Part shown: piece by piece, positions 27,844 to 35,761 of the stretch
Layout of the letters: every line of letters starts with the position of its first letter
Position numbering within the stretch: the stretch's first letter is position 1
Source of the DNA: an uncultured Polaribacter sp.
GTDB taxonomy: Bacteria > Bacteroidota > Bacteroidia > Flavobacteriales > Flavobacteriaceae
Length of the DNA stretch: 64,000 nt
Direction: 5' to 3'
Assembly: GCA_943788045.1 (NCBI GenBank)
Contig: CALSOT010000002.1
Span: 676,310 to 740,309 of the forward strand
Translations under genes and position numbers: made by a program
The notes under the pieces: generated by a model
What the model saw: the letters and a program-made list of their open reading frames with translations, nothing else
The model's database searches: none
What the model was told of the DNA's origin: nothing

Positions 27844-28194
27844 TTATTTTTTATACTCTCCAAAAGTTCCATCATTATAAAAAACGACAATACGCTCAAT
27901 TTTTTTCTCTGCATTTTGTGAATCAGAATTATAAACAGGAAGAGTAGAGGTAAGGTTGTTTTCTGCGCTTTTAGGAAAAGTACCATTTCCATTCAGTAGC
28001 CAATATATGTCTACATCTTTAAATTCTGAAGTTATTTTAAGGATAAAATCTAAACTTGGTTTGTTTCTTCCTGAGAGTAAATGAGAAATACTAGAACGTT
28101 GAACACCTATTTTATCAGCGAACATAGAGGCAGATAATTGATGAAAATCCATTACTTTTTTAAGTCGAGTTGTAAATTTTGCTATGTTTACCAT
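27844..28194 (-). CDS. XRE/Cro-type helix-turn-helix regulator
   Basis: A 116-residue DNA-binding protein. The N-terminal 65 residues form the Cro/C1 five-helix domain: LKKVMDFHQLSASMFADKIG, then QRSSISHLLSGRNKPSLDFI as recognition region, then YWLLNGNGTFPK. The tail (about residues 70-116) is short, hydrophilic and ends in VVFYNDGTFGEYKK; it may serve oligomerisation. The promoter directly upstream overlaps a palindrome of the same type found three more times further upstream, so autoregulation is likely. Upstream of it on the other strand lies an M14 peptidase gene. Confidence 0.9.
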   Translation of the reverse strand: MVNIAKFTTRLKKVMDFHQLSASMFADKIGVQRSSISHLLSGRNKPSLDFILKITSEFKDVDIYWLLNGNGTFPKSAENNLTSTLPVYNSDSQNAEKKIERIVVFYNDGTFGEYKK

Positions 28195-28211
28195 TGTAAT
28201 GTTGTTGCTTT

Positions 28212-28245
28212 ATACAAATGTAATCAATATCAATATAGCGACAAA
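28212..28245 (-). promoter_or_regulatory. XRE gene promoter overlapped by a palindromic operator
   Basis: On the minus strand TTTG (28242-28245), a 19-base spacer and the perfect -7 box TACATTTG (28215-28222) make a complete Bacteroidetes promoter. The -7 box lies inside the near-palindrome ATACAAATGTAAT, a close variant of the boxes at 28411-28481. A protein bound here would block the promoter. Confidence 0.6.
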
Positions 28246-28410
28246 ACATCAAGAGTAAAATAGTTTTTACAAACAACATTTTCAATAAACTACTACTTTA
28301 GTTAAGTTTCTTAAAACACTAATTAGTAGTAATTTAGTTAATTTTATATAAATAAAATAATTTTAGACTGCAAGTTGTGTTTCAGTGTTGATGGTTTAAG
28401 CGACTAAGAT

Positions 28411-28481
28411 TTACAATTGTAATTTATTAAACCGACAAAATCTGTTTACAATTGTAACATCACCTTTATTTACAAATGTAA
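28411..28481. repeat. Array of three TTACAAWTGTAA palindromes
   Basis: Two copies of the perfect palindrome TTACAATTGTAA (28411-28422 and 28446-28457) and one variant TTACAAATGTAA (28470-28481), spaced 35 and 24 bases apart. Half-site-like TTGTAA sequences follow near 28516 and 28554. The whole 458-base gap between the XRE gene and the M14 gene holds no gene; besides these boxes it has an imperfect hairpin (TACTACT at 28291 with AGTAGTA at 28325). Most simply these are operators for the neighbouring XRE protein. Confidence 0.6.
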
Positions 28482-28601
28482 CATCCTTAGTCAGTAGCAA
28501 TTCTAAACCGTCTAATTGTAATCGAAAAATCTTTTAAGAATTTAAACTCAAACATTGTAAATAAAGAATTCATGTATAGTAATGATTCGTTACTTTATGA
28601 T

Positions 28602-28630
28602 CTTTGGCTTTTAAAAATTATCTATTTTTG
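28602..28630 (+). promoter_or_regulatory. Promoter of the M14 peptidase gene
   Basis: TTTG (28602-28605) followed after 17 bases by the -7 box TATTTTTG (28623-28630); transcription would start about 15 bases before the ATG. Confidence 0.55.
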
Positions 28631-28652
28631 AAAAAAATATCTGACCATACAT

Positions 28653-29711
28653 ATGAACACATTACTCATAAATTTTTTAGAAACTATTTATGCTGAGCAA
28701 AAAGAAACTAGTTTACAAGGAAAATGGATTACCTTTAATGATATTAAAACCCTTTTTTCTAAATATGAATCTAAGTTTGTAATTTCTCAAATAGGTACTT
28801 CAGAAGAAAACAGACCAATAATGCAATTAAAAATTGGTAAAGGTTCTAAAAAAATATTATTATGGTCTCAAATGCACGGCAACGAAAGTACAGGAACAAG
28901 GGCCTTGTTTGATTTATTTAATTGTATTTTAAACTCATCTAATGACAAATTTTCTGGCATATTAGAAGAATGTACGTTAGTTTTTATTCCAATGTTAAAC
29001 CCTGATGGTGCACAAGCTTATACAAGAGTCAATGCAAACAATGTAGATTTAAACAGAGATGCTGTTGATAGAATAGCGAAAGAAAGTATTCTTTTACGTT
29101 CTATTTTAGAGAACTTTAATCCTCAATTTTGTTTTAATTTGCATGATCAAAGAACTATTTTTAGTGTAGAAGGGACTAAAAACCCTGCAACAATCTCTTT
29201 TTTAGCTCCGTCAGAGGAAATTACAAGAGGACTTACTAAAGGTAGGATTGAAACAATGAACGTGATTGTAAGTATGAATAAGATGCTGCAAAACGTAATT
29301 CCTAACTTTGTGGGCAGATATACGGATGAATTTTATCCAACTGCAACAGGAGATAACTTTCAAAAATTAGGTTATAATACTGTTTTAATAGAATCTGGTC
29401 ATTATCCAAATGATTATGATAGAGAAAAATCCAGAAAATATACCTTCTTTTCTATTTTACAAGGAATTTATCATATCGCTAATACATCAAATTTTGATAG
29501 TTATGATGAGTATTTTAAAATTCCGAATAATGATAAAATTTTCTTTGACATAATTCACAGATATCCTGATTCAAAAAACGATATTGCCTTTCAATATGAG
29601 GACAAAATTATTGGCGGTAAGTTTGTCTCAAAATTAAACAAAGTGGATGAAAATAGTTTAAAATCGAAATCAGGACACTTCGAAATCGTTTTCGAGAGCA
29701 ATAAAACTTAA
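28653..29711 (+). CDS. M14-family zinc carboxypeptidase-like protein
   Basis: A 352-residue metallopeptidase without a signal peptide. The M14 zinc site is present: LLWSQMHGNESTGTRAL near residue 70 (HxxE ligands), the substrate-binding NVDLNRDA near 131, the third ligand in FCFNLHDQR near 160, and the catalytic Glu in TVLIESGHYPND near 246-257. Proteins of this size in Flavobacteria are annotated as zinc carboxypeptidases or DUF2817-like; the cytoplasmic location argues for peptide or peptidoglycan-fragment recycling, not digestion of external protein. Its promoter is near a palindrome array, so the XRE regulator may act on it too. Confidence 0.9.
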   Translation: MNTLLINFLETIYAEQKETSLQGKWITFNDIKTLFSKYESKFVISQIGTSEENRPIMQLKIGKGSKKILLWSQMHGNESTGTRALFDLFNCILNSSNDKFSGILEECTLVFIPMLNPDGAQAYTRVNANNVDLNRDAVDRIAKESILLRSILENFNPQFCFNLHDQRTIFSVEGTKNPATISFLAPSEEITRGLTKGRIETMNVIVSMNKMLQNVIPNFVGRYTDEFYPTATGDNFQKLGYNTVLIESGHYPNDYDREKSRKYTFFSILQGIYHIANTSNFDSYDEYFKIPNNDKIFFDIIHRYPDSKNDIAFQYEDKIIGGKFVSKLNKVDENSLKSKSGHFEIVFESNKT

Positions 29712-29788
29712 GAATTTGTTACTTTTATATGTGTTTAATTAAATTAAATTCATAAATTTGTTTGGTAATTTGAATAATACGCAAAAAA

Positions 29789-30268
29789 ATGAAAAAATTT
29801 ATCTTAGACGAAATCGACCATCAAATTTTAGATGTTTTAATAGAAAACGCAAGAACACCTTTTACTGATATTGCAAAACAATTATTAGTATCGGCAGGTA
29901 CGATTCATGTGCGTGTTAAAAAAATGGAAGATGAAGGTATTATTCAAGGTTCCACACTCACATTAAATTATGAGAAAATGGGTTACTCCTTCATAGCGCA
30001 TGTTGGTGTTTATTTAGAGAAAACATCAATGACTCAAAATGTTATTGATGATTTAAGACGTATTCCAAATGTTACTGTTGCTTACGTTACAGCAGGGAAA
30101 TACAATATTTTTTGTAAAGTAAGAGCAAAAGGAACGAATGATGCAAAAGATATCATTTATAGAATAGATGACATACCTGGAGTAAATAGAACGGAGACAA
30201 TGATAGCTTTAGAAGAAAGTATCAATGATAAAAAGAGAATGATGCACGCAATTTTCAAAGAATTATAA
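29789..30268 (+). CDS. Lrp/AsnC-family transcriptional regulator
   Basis: A 159-residue feast/famine regulator. The N-terminal winged helix-turn-helix spans about residues 5-60 (DEIDHQILDVLIENARTPFT, then VSAGTIHVRVKKMEDEGII). The C-terminal RAM effector domain follows with the AYVTAGKYNIFCKVRAKG strand and RIDDIPGVNRTETMIALEE, where an amino acid would bind between dimers. It sits just upstream of the branched-chain-type 2-oxoacid dehydrogenase E1 gene with a terminator between, so a regulatory link to amino-acid catabolism is plausible but not shown. Confidence 0.94.
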   Translation: MKKFILDEIDHQILDVLIENARTPFTDIAKQLLVSAGTIHVRVKKMEDEGIIQGSTLTLNYEKMGYSFIAHVGVYLEKTSMTQNVIDDLRRIPNVTVAYVTAGKYNIFCKVRAKGTNDAKDIIYRIDDIPGVNRTETMIALEESINDKKRMMHAIFKEL

Positions 30269-30290
30269 AAATATTCAATTTTTTTGTAAC

Positions 30291-30322
30291 AAAAACCTTA
30301 TCGTTAAAACGATAAGGTTTTT
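30291..30322 (+). terminator. Terminator after the AsnC regulator
   Basis: AAAAACCTTATCG and CGATAAGGTTTTT form a 13-bp perfect stem with a TTAAAA loop, ending in a T run. Confidence 0.85.
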
Positions 30323-30382
30323 TTATTGAATTTATGTATTTATCATTATGTTTGTTTACAATAATTGTGAAATATATAAATT

Positions 30383-32371
30383 ATGCAAGTTAAAATTGAT
30401 TTTATCAAAAATTTTATTCAAAACGAAACGTTATTAAACTTGTATAAAAAAATGCTAAAACCTCGATTAATTGAGGAAAAAATGCTTATTCTTTTAAGAC
30501 AAGGAAAAATTTCTAAATGGTTTTCTGGTATTGGTCAAGAAGCGATTTCTGTAGGTGTTACGTTGGCTTTAGAAACTGATGAATACATTTTACCTATGCA
30601 TAGGAATTTAGGTGTTTTTACAACAAGAGAAATTCCTTTACATAGATTATTTTCCCAATGGCAGGGTAAAATGAATGGCTTTACCAAGGGAAGAGATCGA
30701 AGTTTTCATTTCGGGACACAAGATTTTAATATTGTTGGAATGATTTCTCATTTAGGACCCCAATTGGGTGTTGCAGATGGTATTGCATTAGCCAATAAAC
30801 TTAAGAATAATAAAAAGGTATGTGCTGTTTTTTCTGGTGAGGGAGGTACAAGTGAAGGTGATTTTCATGAAGCTTTAAATGTAGCCGCTGTTTGGGAACT
30901 TCCTATTTTGTTTTGCATAGAAAACAACGGTTATGGTTTGTCCACGCCTGTTTCCGAACAGTTTAAGTGTGATCGTATTGCTGATAAAGGTATTGGTTAT
31001 GGAATGGAAAGTTATGTTATTGATGGAAATAACGTTTTAGAGGTTTATTCAAAAGTAAACGAATTGGCTAAAAGTGTTCGAGAAACTCCAAGGCCTATTT
31101 TACTAGAATTTAGAACATTTAGAGTTCGCGGTCATGAAGAGGCAAGCGGAACAAAATATGTTCCTCAAGATCTTTTAGATTTTTGGGTAGCTAAAGATCC
31201 TTTAGAAAATTACGAGGAGTTTTTAAAAAATGAGGGTATTCTTAGTGAAGAGTTAGATATTTCATTAAAAAATGAATTTGCTCACGAAATTAATGATCAT
31301 CTTCAAATTGCCTTTAATGAAGAAAATATTACTCCGAATTTAAATTTTGAACTAAAAGATGTTTTTAAAAAACATCACTATAAAGAAGTTAAACCCTCAA
31401 AGCCAACTAAAAAGATCCGTTTGGTAGATGCCGTTTCAGAGGGATTGTATCAATCTATGGAAAAATATAACGACTTGGTAATCATGGGGCAAGATATTGC
31501 TGAATATGGTGGTGTTTTTAAGGTTACTGATGGTTTTATTGAGGAATTTGGTAAAGAGCGAGTTAGAAATACTCCAATTTGTGAATCTGCGATTGTTTCT
31601 GCAGCTTATGGATTGTCTGTAAATGGAATAAAATCAGTGATGGAAATGCAGTTTGCAGATTTTGCTTCTTCAGGTTTTAATCCGATTGTAAATTTATTAG
31701 CAAAATCTTATTATCGATGGGGACAAAAAGCGGATGTTGTGATAAGAATGCCTTGTGGAGCAGGTATCGGTGCAGGGCCTTTCCATAGTCAGACAAATGA
31801 AGCTTGGTTTACCAAAGTTCCAGGCTTAAAAATAGTATACCCCGCATTTCCTCAAGACGCAAAAGGTTTATTAATTGAAGCGATTAATGATCCAAACCCT
31901 GTACTTTTTTTCGAACACAAAGCATTGTATAGGTCTGTTTATCAAGAAGTTTCCGGTAATTATTTTACCACAGAAATTGGAAAATCCATAATATTAAGAG
32001 AAGGAACTCAACTTACAATTGTAAGTTATGGGGCAGCAATTCACTGGGTTTTAGAGGTTTTAAAAAAACTGAATACTATATCTGTGGATGTAATTGATTT
32101 AAGAACCCTACAACCTTTAGATGTTGAAACGATTTATACTTCTGTTAGAAAAACAGGAAAAGCCGTTATTGTGCAAGAAGATTCTCTTTTTGGAGGGATT
32201 GCAAGTGATATATCTGCTTTAATCAATGAAAATTGTTTTGAATATTTGGATGCTCCAATAAAACGGGTGGCTAGTTTGGAGACTCCAATTCCTTTTAACA
32301 AGGAGTTGGAAAATCAATATTTAGGGAAAAATAATATAGAAAAAAGTATTTTAGATCTGATTAATTATTAA
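30383..32371 (+). CDS. Fused alpha/beta 2-oxoacid dehydrogenase E1 (branched-chain type)
   Basis: Thiamine-diphosphate E1 component that decarboxylates a 2-oxoacid and passes the acyl group to E2 lipoate. Alpha part, residues about 1-325: GIGQEAISVGVTLAL, and the cofactor-binding GEGGTSEGDFHEALNVAAV near residue 152 with ENNGYGLSTP. Beta part, about 345-662: MGQDIAEYGGVFKVTDG, NTPICESAIVSAAYG, MPCGAGIGAGPFHSQTNEAW. Subunits that are separate in most bacteria are joined in one 662-residue chain, common in Bacteroidetes. Resemblance is to the 2-oxoisovalerate enzyme; E2 and E3 genes are not in the window. Confidence 0.93.
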   Translation: MQVKIDFIKNFIQNETLLNLYKKMLKPRLIEEKMLILLRQGKISKWFSGIGQEAISVGVTLALETDEYILPMHRNLGVFTTREIPLHRLFSQWQGKMNGFTKGRDRSFHFGTQDFNIVGMISHLGPQLGVADGIALANKLKNNKKVCAVFSGEGGTSEGDFHEALNVAAVWELPILFCIENNGYGLSTPVSEQFKCDRIADKGIGYGMESYVIDGNNVLEVYSKVNELAKSVRETPRPILLEFRTFRVRGHEEASGTKYVPQDLLDFWVAKDPLENYEEFLKNEGILSEELDISLKNEFAHEINDHLQIAFNEENITPNLNFELKDVFKKHHYKEVKPSKPTKKIRLVDAVSEGLYQSMEKYNDLVIMGQDIAEYGGVFKVTDGFIEEFGKERVRNTPICESAIVSAAYGLSVNGIKSVMEMQFADFASSGFNPIVNLLAKSYYRWGQKADVVIRMPCGAGIGAGPFHSQTNEAWFTKVPGLKIVYPAFPQDAKGLLIEAINDPNPVLFFEHKALYRSVYQEVSGNYFTTEIGKSIILREGTQLTIVSYGAAIHWVLEVLKKLNTISVDVIDLRTLQPLDVETIYTSVRKTGKAVIVQEDSLFGGIASDISALINENCFEYLDAPIKRVASLETPIPFNKELENQYLGKNNIEKSILDLINY

Positions 32372-32402
32372 AATTACTATTTTTAAGACTTAAAATTTAA
32401 CA

Positions 32403-33407
32403 ATGACTAATAAACAGATCATCTTAAAAAATCGTCCTCAAGGAATACCAGATAAAAACACTTGGCAATTTGAAGAAAATGCAATTGAAGAACTTCAAGA
32501 AGGAGAGATTCTGATTCAGCAACATTACATTTCGTTAGACCCAGCAATGCGTGGTTGGATGAATGATACAAAATCGTACATTCCTCCAATTGCATTAGAT
32601 AGTGTGATGCGTGCAGGTTCAATAGGTAAAGTTATTAAAAACAATAACAATCCTAATTTTGAGGTTGGAGATTGTGTTTCTGGTTGGGGTGGCGTACAGC
32701 AATATATTGTTTCAGACGGTGCCGGATGTTTTAAAGTAGATGAAAAAATAGCTACGATGCCAACTTTTTTAGGTGTATTAGGAATGCCAGGAATGACCGC
32801 TTATTTCGGAATTCTTGAAGTAGCCAATATTAAAGAAGGAGATATTGTGTTGGTTTCTGGGGCTGCTGGGGCAGTTGGCAGTGTTGTTGGTCAAATTGCT
32901 AAAATTAAAGGCTGTAGAGTTATAGGAATTGCTGGGGGAAAAGAGAAATGCGATTATATTATAAATGAATTAGGCTTTGATGAAGCTATAGATTACAAAT
33001 CAGAAAATATATACACAGCTTTAAAAAGAAAATGCCCAAAAGGTATTGATGTTTATTTCGATAATGTTGGTGGTGTTATTTTAGATGCAGCTTTAAGTAA
33101 GCTAAGAATGCATTCAACCGTTGTTATTTGTGGAGCTATTTCTCAATATAATAATAAGAAAAAAGTAAATGGCCCAAGTAATTATTTGGCACTTTTAGTA
33201 ACGCGATCTGTCATGAAAGGTATGGTTGTTATGGACTTTACTAAAGGTTTTGGAAAAGCATCAAAGGAAATGGCTACTTGGATTGCGGAAGGAAAGATTA
33301 AGTATCGCGAAGATATTTATGAAGGAATAGAAAATTTTCAAGAAACCTACAATAGGTTGTTTTCTGGAGAAAAAAAAGGGAAATTAGTTCTTAAAGTAAT
33401 AGAATAA
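32403..33407 (+). CDS. NADP-dependent MDR-family oxidoreductase
   Basis: Zinc-free medium-chain reductase of the prostaglandin-reductase/YncB type, 334 residues. The N-terminal catalytic domain has LDPAMRGWMNDTKSYIPPI, a signature of the group. The Rossmann domain has VSGAAGAVGSVVGQIAKIKG near residue 148, followed by GGKEKCDYIINELGFDEAID and DVYFDNVGG. It likely reduces an enone or enal double bond with NADPH. The stop codon shares one base with the start codon of the next small gene, so they are translationally coupled. Confidence 0.94.
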   Translation: MTNKQIILKNRPQGIPDKNTWQFEENAIEELQEGEILIQQHYISLDPAMRGWMNDTKSYIPPIALDSVMRAGSIGKVIKNNNNPNFEVGDCVSGWGGVQQYIVSDGAGCFKVDEKIATMPTFLGVLGMPGMTAYFGILEVANIKEGDIVLVSGAAGAVGSVVGQIAKIKGCRVIGIAGGKEKCDYIINELGFDEAIDYKSENIYTALKRKCPKGIDVYFDNVGGVILDAALSKLRMHSTVVICGAISQYNNKKKVNGPSNYLALLVTRSVMKGMVVMDFTKGFGKASKEMATWIAEGKIKYREDIYEGIENFQETYNRLFSGEKKGKLVLKVIE

Positions 33408-33592
33408 TGGAATTAGAGCACTTTTTCCAATGTCCTTATTGTTGGTCAGAAATCTCTATGATTTTAGATCAAAGTGTTGCTCAACAGACTTATATAGAAG
33501 ATTGTGAGGTTTGCTGTAATCCTATAGAAATTACTCCCATTTTTGATAAAAGAGAGTTGATTGGTTTTAATTCTCAATCAATTGAGCAATAA
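33407..33592 (+). CDS. CPXCG-motif cysteine-rich small protein
   Basis: A 61-residue zinc-ribbon-like protein. Two cysteine pairs are visible: FQCPYCWSEIS at residues 6-16 and DCEVCCNPIEI near 36-46, which fit the CPXCG domain in its name except that the last Gly of the first motif is replaced by Trp. It probably binds one zinc ion. The ATG overlaps the oxidoreductase stop (TAATG), so the two are made together. Function is unknown. Confidence 0.85.
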   Translation: MELEHFFQCPYCWSEISMILDQSVAQQTYIEDCEVCCNPIEITPIFDKRELIGFNSQSIEQ

Positions 33593-33691
33593 GTGTTACA
33601 TTTTAGTTCTTACGATACTTTTTTTAAAAACGATAAAAGCTTTGTTTAGAGATTAATAGTAGAGTAGTGGGACGCTTTATAAAAAGTTGAT

Positions 33692-34396
33692 TTAACATAA
33701 ATGGTTTTTCCATTTAAACTCTTTAAACAAATTAATCCAATCCACAGGAAAAGGAGCTTTTAAAGTAAGCTCTTCAGAAGTAAAAGGATGTTTGAATTCT
33801 AATTTTCCGGCGTGTAAAAACATATTTTTCCAACCAAAATTTTCTTCAAACATCATATCATGGTTTTTATCACCATATTTACTATCACCAATTAAAGGAT
33901 GACTAATTTTATTAGTATGTACTCGTAATTGGTGCATTCTACCTGTTTTTGGTGATAATTCGACCAAACTATAACGAGAAGATTCATATGGTTTTACAGG
34001 GATGTCTAGTAGAATTTGTTCTAAAGTCTTAAGTTGTGTTAAGGCATCTTTATGCACATTTGCATCTCTACCTTTAACAGGAGAATCAATTGTTTTTGTT
34101 TCAGGAGAAAACCCACGAACAACGCCGTAATATGTTTTTTGTATTTCGTTATCAGTAAACAATTTCTGAAATTTAGAAACGTGTTCAGTTTCTTTAGCAA
34201 GCAGAATTATTCCAGAAGTTTTTCTATCTAATCGATGGATAGGATAAAATTTACCACCAATTTGTTGGTCTAATAGTTGTAAAAGTGATTTTTCATCTGC
34301 TACATTTCTAGAGTGATGTCCGTGATGAACAAGAACGTTATTGGGTTTAGAAACACAAATTATAAACTTATCTTGATAAAGAATAGGTATTTGCAT
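33692..34396 (-). CDS. RluA-family pseudouridine synthase (TruC-like)
   Basis: Converts a specific uridine in tRNA or rRNA to pseudouridine. The catalytic Asp is in YPIHRLDRKTSGIILLAK near residues 51-68. Other family parts are SLVELSPKTGRMHQLRVHT near 145 and HPLIGDSKYGD near 168. There is no N-terminal S4 domain, and at 234 residues it matches TruC, which modifies U65 of tRNA, better than RluA, RluC or RluD. The exact target is inferred by size. Confidence 0.92.
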   Translation of the reverse strand: MQIPILYQDKFIICVSKPNNVLVHHGHHSRNVADEKSLLQLLDQQIGGKFYPIHRLDRKTSGIILLAKETEHVSKFQKLFTDNEIQKTYYGVVRGFSPETKTIDSPVKGRDANVHKDALTQLKTLEQILLDIPVKPYESSRYSLVELSPKTGRMHQLRVHTNKISHPLIGDSKYGDKNHDMMFEENFGWKNMFLHAGKLEFKHPFTSEELTLKAPFPVDWINLFKEFKWKNHLC

Positions 34397-34560
34397 AGTA
34401 AAAATTATAATACTTTTTGAAACTAAATTATTTTAATAGGCGTAAATATAATAAAATCAAACACTATGGAATTTTATAATACCTGATAGATATTTTTACT
34501 CTACTAAAAATCTATTTAACATAATATAAATTATAGTACATTTTCTTAGTAATTTCTGTA

Positions 34561-34633
34561 TAGCCTTTTTTAAGGCTATTTACACATAATTGTAGATATA
34601 GTGCCTTTAGGTCTATATCGTCAACAATTATGT
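34561..34633 (+). repeat. Two stacked inverted repeats ending at a small ORF start
   Basis: First repeat: TAGCCTT and AAGGCTA around four T (34561-34578). Second, much longer: ACATAATTGT (34584-34593) with ACAATTATGT (34624-34633), inside it GATATAG with CTATATC, and inside that CCT with AGG, giving 20 paired positions over 50 bases. The far arm contains the ATG of a 32-codon frame, so the RNA hairpin would bury that start codon. Could be an operator, an RNA control element, or the end of a lost mobile element. Apart from this and the small frame, the 504-base gap is plain AT-rich sequence. Confidence 0.6.
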
Positions 34634-34728
34634 TAAAAGAAATTACGGCTAATGAACTTTTAGGTTTATTTGAGAACTATAATGAAGTATTATGTAAAAT
34701 ATCCCAGAATAATCAGACAACTATTTAA
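34630..34728 (+). CDS. 32-residue ORF, possibly a truncated DNA-binding protein
   Basis: Reads MLKEITANELLGLFENYNEV then a short polar tail of 12 residues and TAA. The beginning resembles the N-terminus of small helix-turn-helix or excisionase-like proteins of Bacteroidetes mobile elements, but the DNA-binding part would be missing. Its ATG lies in the right arm of the hairpin just upstream. It may be a remnant or a chance frame. Confidence 0.3.
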   Translation: MLKEITANELLGLFENYNEVLCKISQNNQTTI

Positions 34729-34900
34729 ATTTAAAATTTAATAATTATATAATCCTCTTTAGAGTTATAATTTTTGATTGTAAAATAAGTTATAATCTCT
34801 CTTTAAATATTGTTTGTTTAACAATAAATAAAAATTGTTAAACATTTTTTATATCTTTATGGTCGTATTCATTAAAAACAATATACTTAAAATTAATATT

Positions 34901-35065
34901 ATGTTCGGATTATTTAAAAAAAAATCAGAAAAAGACAAGTTGTACGAGCAATATCAAAAGTTAGTTAAAGAGGCCCATAGTTTATCTACAACCAATAGAA
35001 AACTCAGTGACCAAAAGGTTTATGAAGCAGAAGAGATTATGAACAAATTAGAGAAGCTAAAGTAA
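34901..35065 (+). CDS. Lacal_2735-family small protein
   Basis: A 54-residue, highly charged helical protein: MFGLFKKKSEKDKLYEQYQK at the start and STTNRKLSDQKVYEAEEIMN further on. This is the flavobacterial Lacal_2735 family, of unknown function. I start at the ATG giving MFGLF; an earlier in-frame ATG 66 bases upstream would add a hydrophobic stretch foreign to the family. It begins the run of densely packed plus-strand genes that leads into the photolyase genes, one base before the next start. Confidence 0.85.
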   Translation: MFGLFKKKSEKDKLYEQYQKLVKEAHSLSTTNRKLSDQKVYEAEEIMNKLEKLK

Positions 35066-35066
35066 A

Positions 35067-35471
35067 ATGGTCAAAGAAAAGAAACCTGATAATGTTGTTT
35101 TTAATACAGAAACTCAGAAGTACGATGCCTATTTAAAACCTTATGCAACGAGTGTTGGCGCACCGGTTATTACTGCTACGGATACTATTGCTTGGAAAAA
35201 CAGGAGTATTAATAAACTTAATCATAAAGTACAAACTAGGTTTAAAGAAATCAAAGAACAATATGACCAGTTAATGCAGGAATTTGAGGATAATAGGTTA
35301 ATAAACGAGGCAAAATTCACTTTTGAACCTATAATTGGTCAGCATTACCATTTATACATGCGTGATAATGGTGATAATTTTTTGTCCATCATTGCACCAA
35401 ACGAATGTAATTTTAAATCAATCGGAAGTTTCTATTTAAACGCAGATCAAATATGGGAAAAAGTAGTTTAG
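35067..35471 (+). CDS. DUF2452 protein
   Basis: A 134-residue soluble protein of the DUF2452 family, seen in KPDNVVFNTETQKYDAYLKP at the start, a central helix (KLNHKVQTRFKEIKEQYDQL) and the C-terminal EPIIGQHYHLYMRDNGDNFL. No catalytic residues are evident. In Flavobacteria it is regularly found beside TIGR03643 and cryptochrome genes, as here. It overlaps the following gene by 19 bases. Confidence 0.85.
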   Translation: MVKEKKPDNVVFNTETQKYDAYLKPYATSVGAPVITATDTIAWKNRSINKLNHKVQTRFKEIKEQYDQLMQEFEDNRLINEAKFTFEPIIGQHYHLYMRDNGDNFLSIIAPNECNFKSIGSFYLNADQIWEKVV

Positions 35472-35761
35472 ACATCATACAAGAAAATAATTTTACAGAA
35501 AGACAACTAAACCGCATTATTGAAATGGCTTGGGAAGATAGAACACCTTTTGAAGCGATAACATTTCAGTTTAATATCTTAGAAAAAGAGGTTATTAAGT
35601 TAATGCGTGGAAACTTAAAAGAATCTAGTTTTAAACGTTGGAGAAAACGAGTAAACAGTGGAGTGAGCACAAAACACTTAAACAAACGTAATCAAGATAT
35701 TACACGCTTTAAATGCAGCAGACAGCGCGCTATTACTGGTAATAAAATTAGCAAACGTTAA
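35453..35761 (+). CDS. TIGR03643-family protein
   Basis: A 102-residue basic protein with the TIGR03643 pattern: a helix-turn-helix-like first half (NNFTERQLNRIIEMAWEDRT, then FQFNILEKEVIKLMRGNLKE) and an Arg-rich tail (SSFKRWRKRVNSG). The fold resembles sigma-region-4-like DNA-binding domains, so it may bind nucleic acid. It often accompanies cryptochrome and DUF2256 genes in light-responsive clusters. It overlaps the gene before it by 19 bases and the one after by one base, so all are co-translated. Confidence 0.9.
   Translation: MGKSSLDIIQENNFTERQLNRIIEMAWEDRTPFEAITFQFNILEKEVIKLMRGNLKESSFKRWRKRVNSGVSTKHLNKRNQDITRFKCSRQRAITGNKISKR

Noticed and set aside
28411..28481. CRISPR-like repeat array
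   Set aside because: The units are 12-base palindromes with irregular 12-23-base spacers and no cas genes; they fit operators better.
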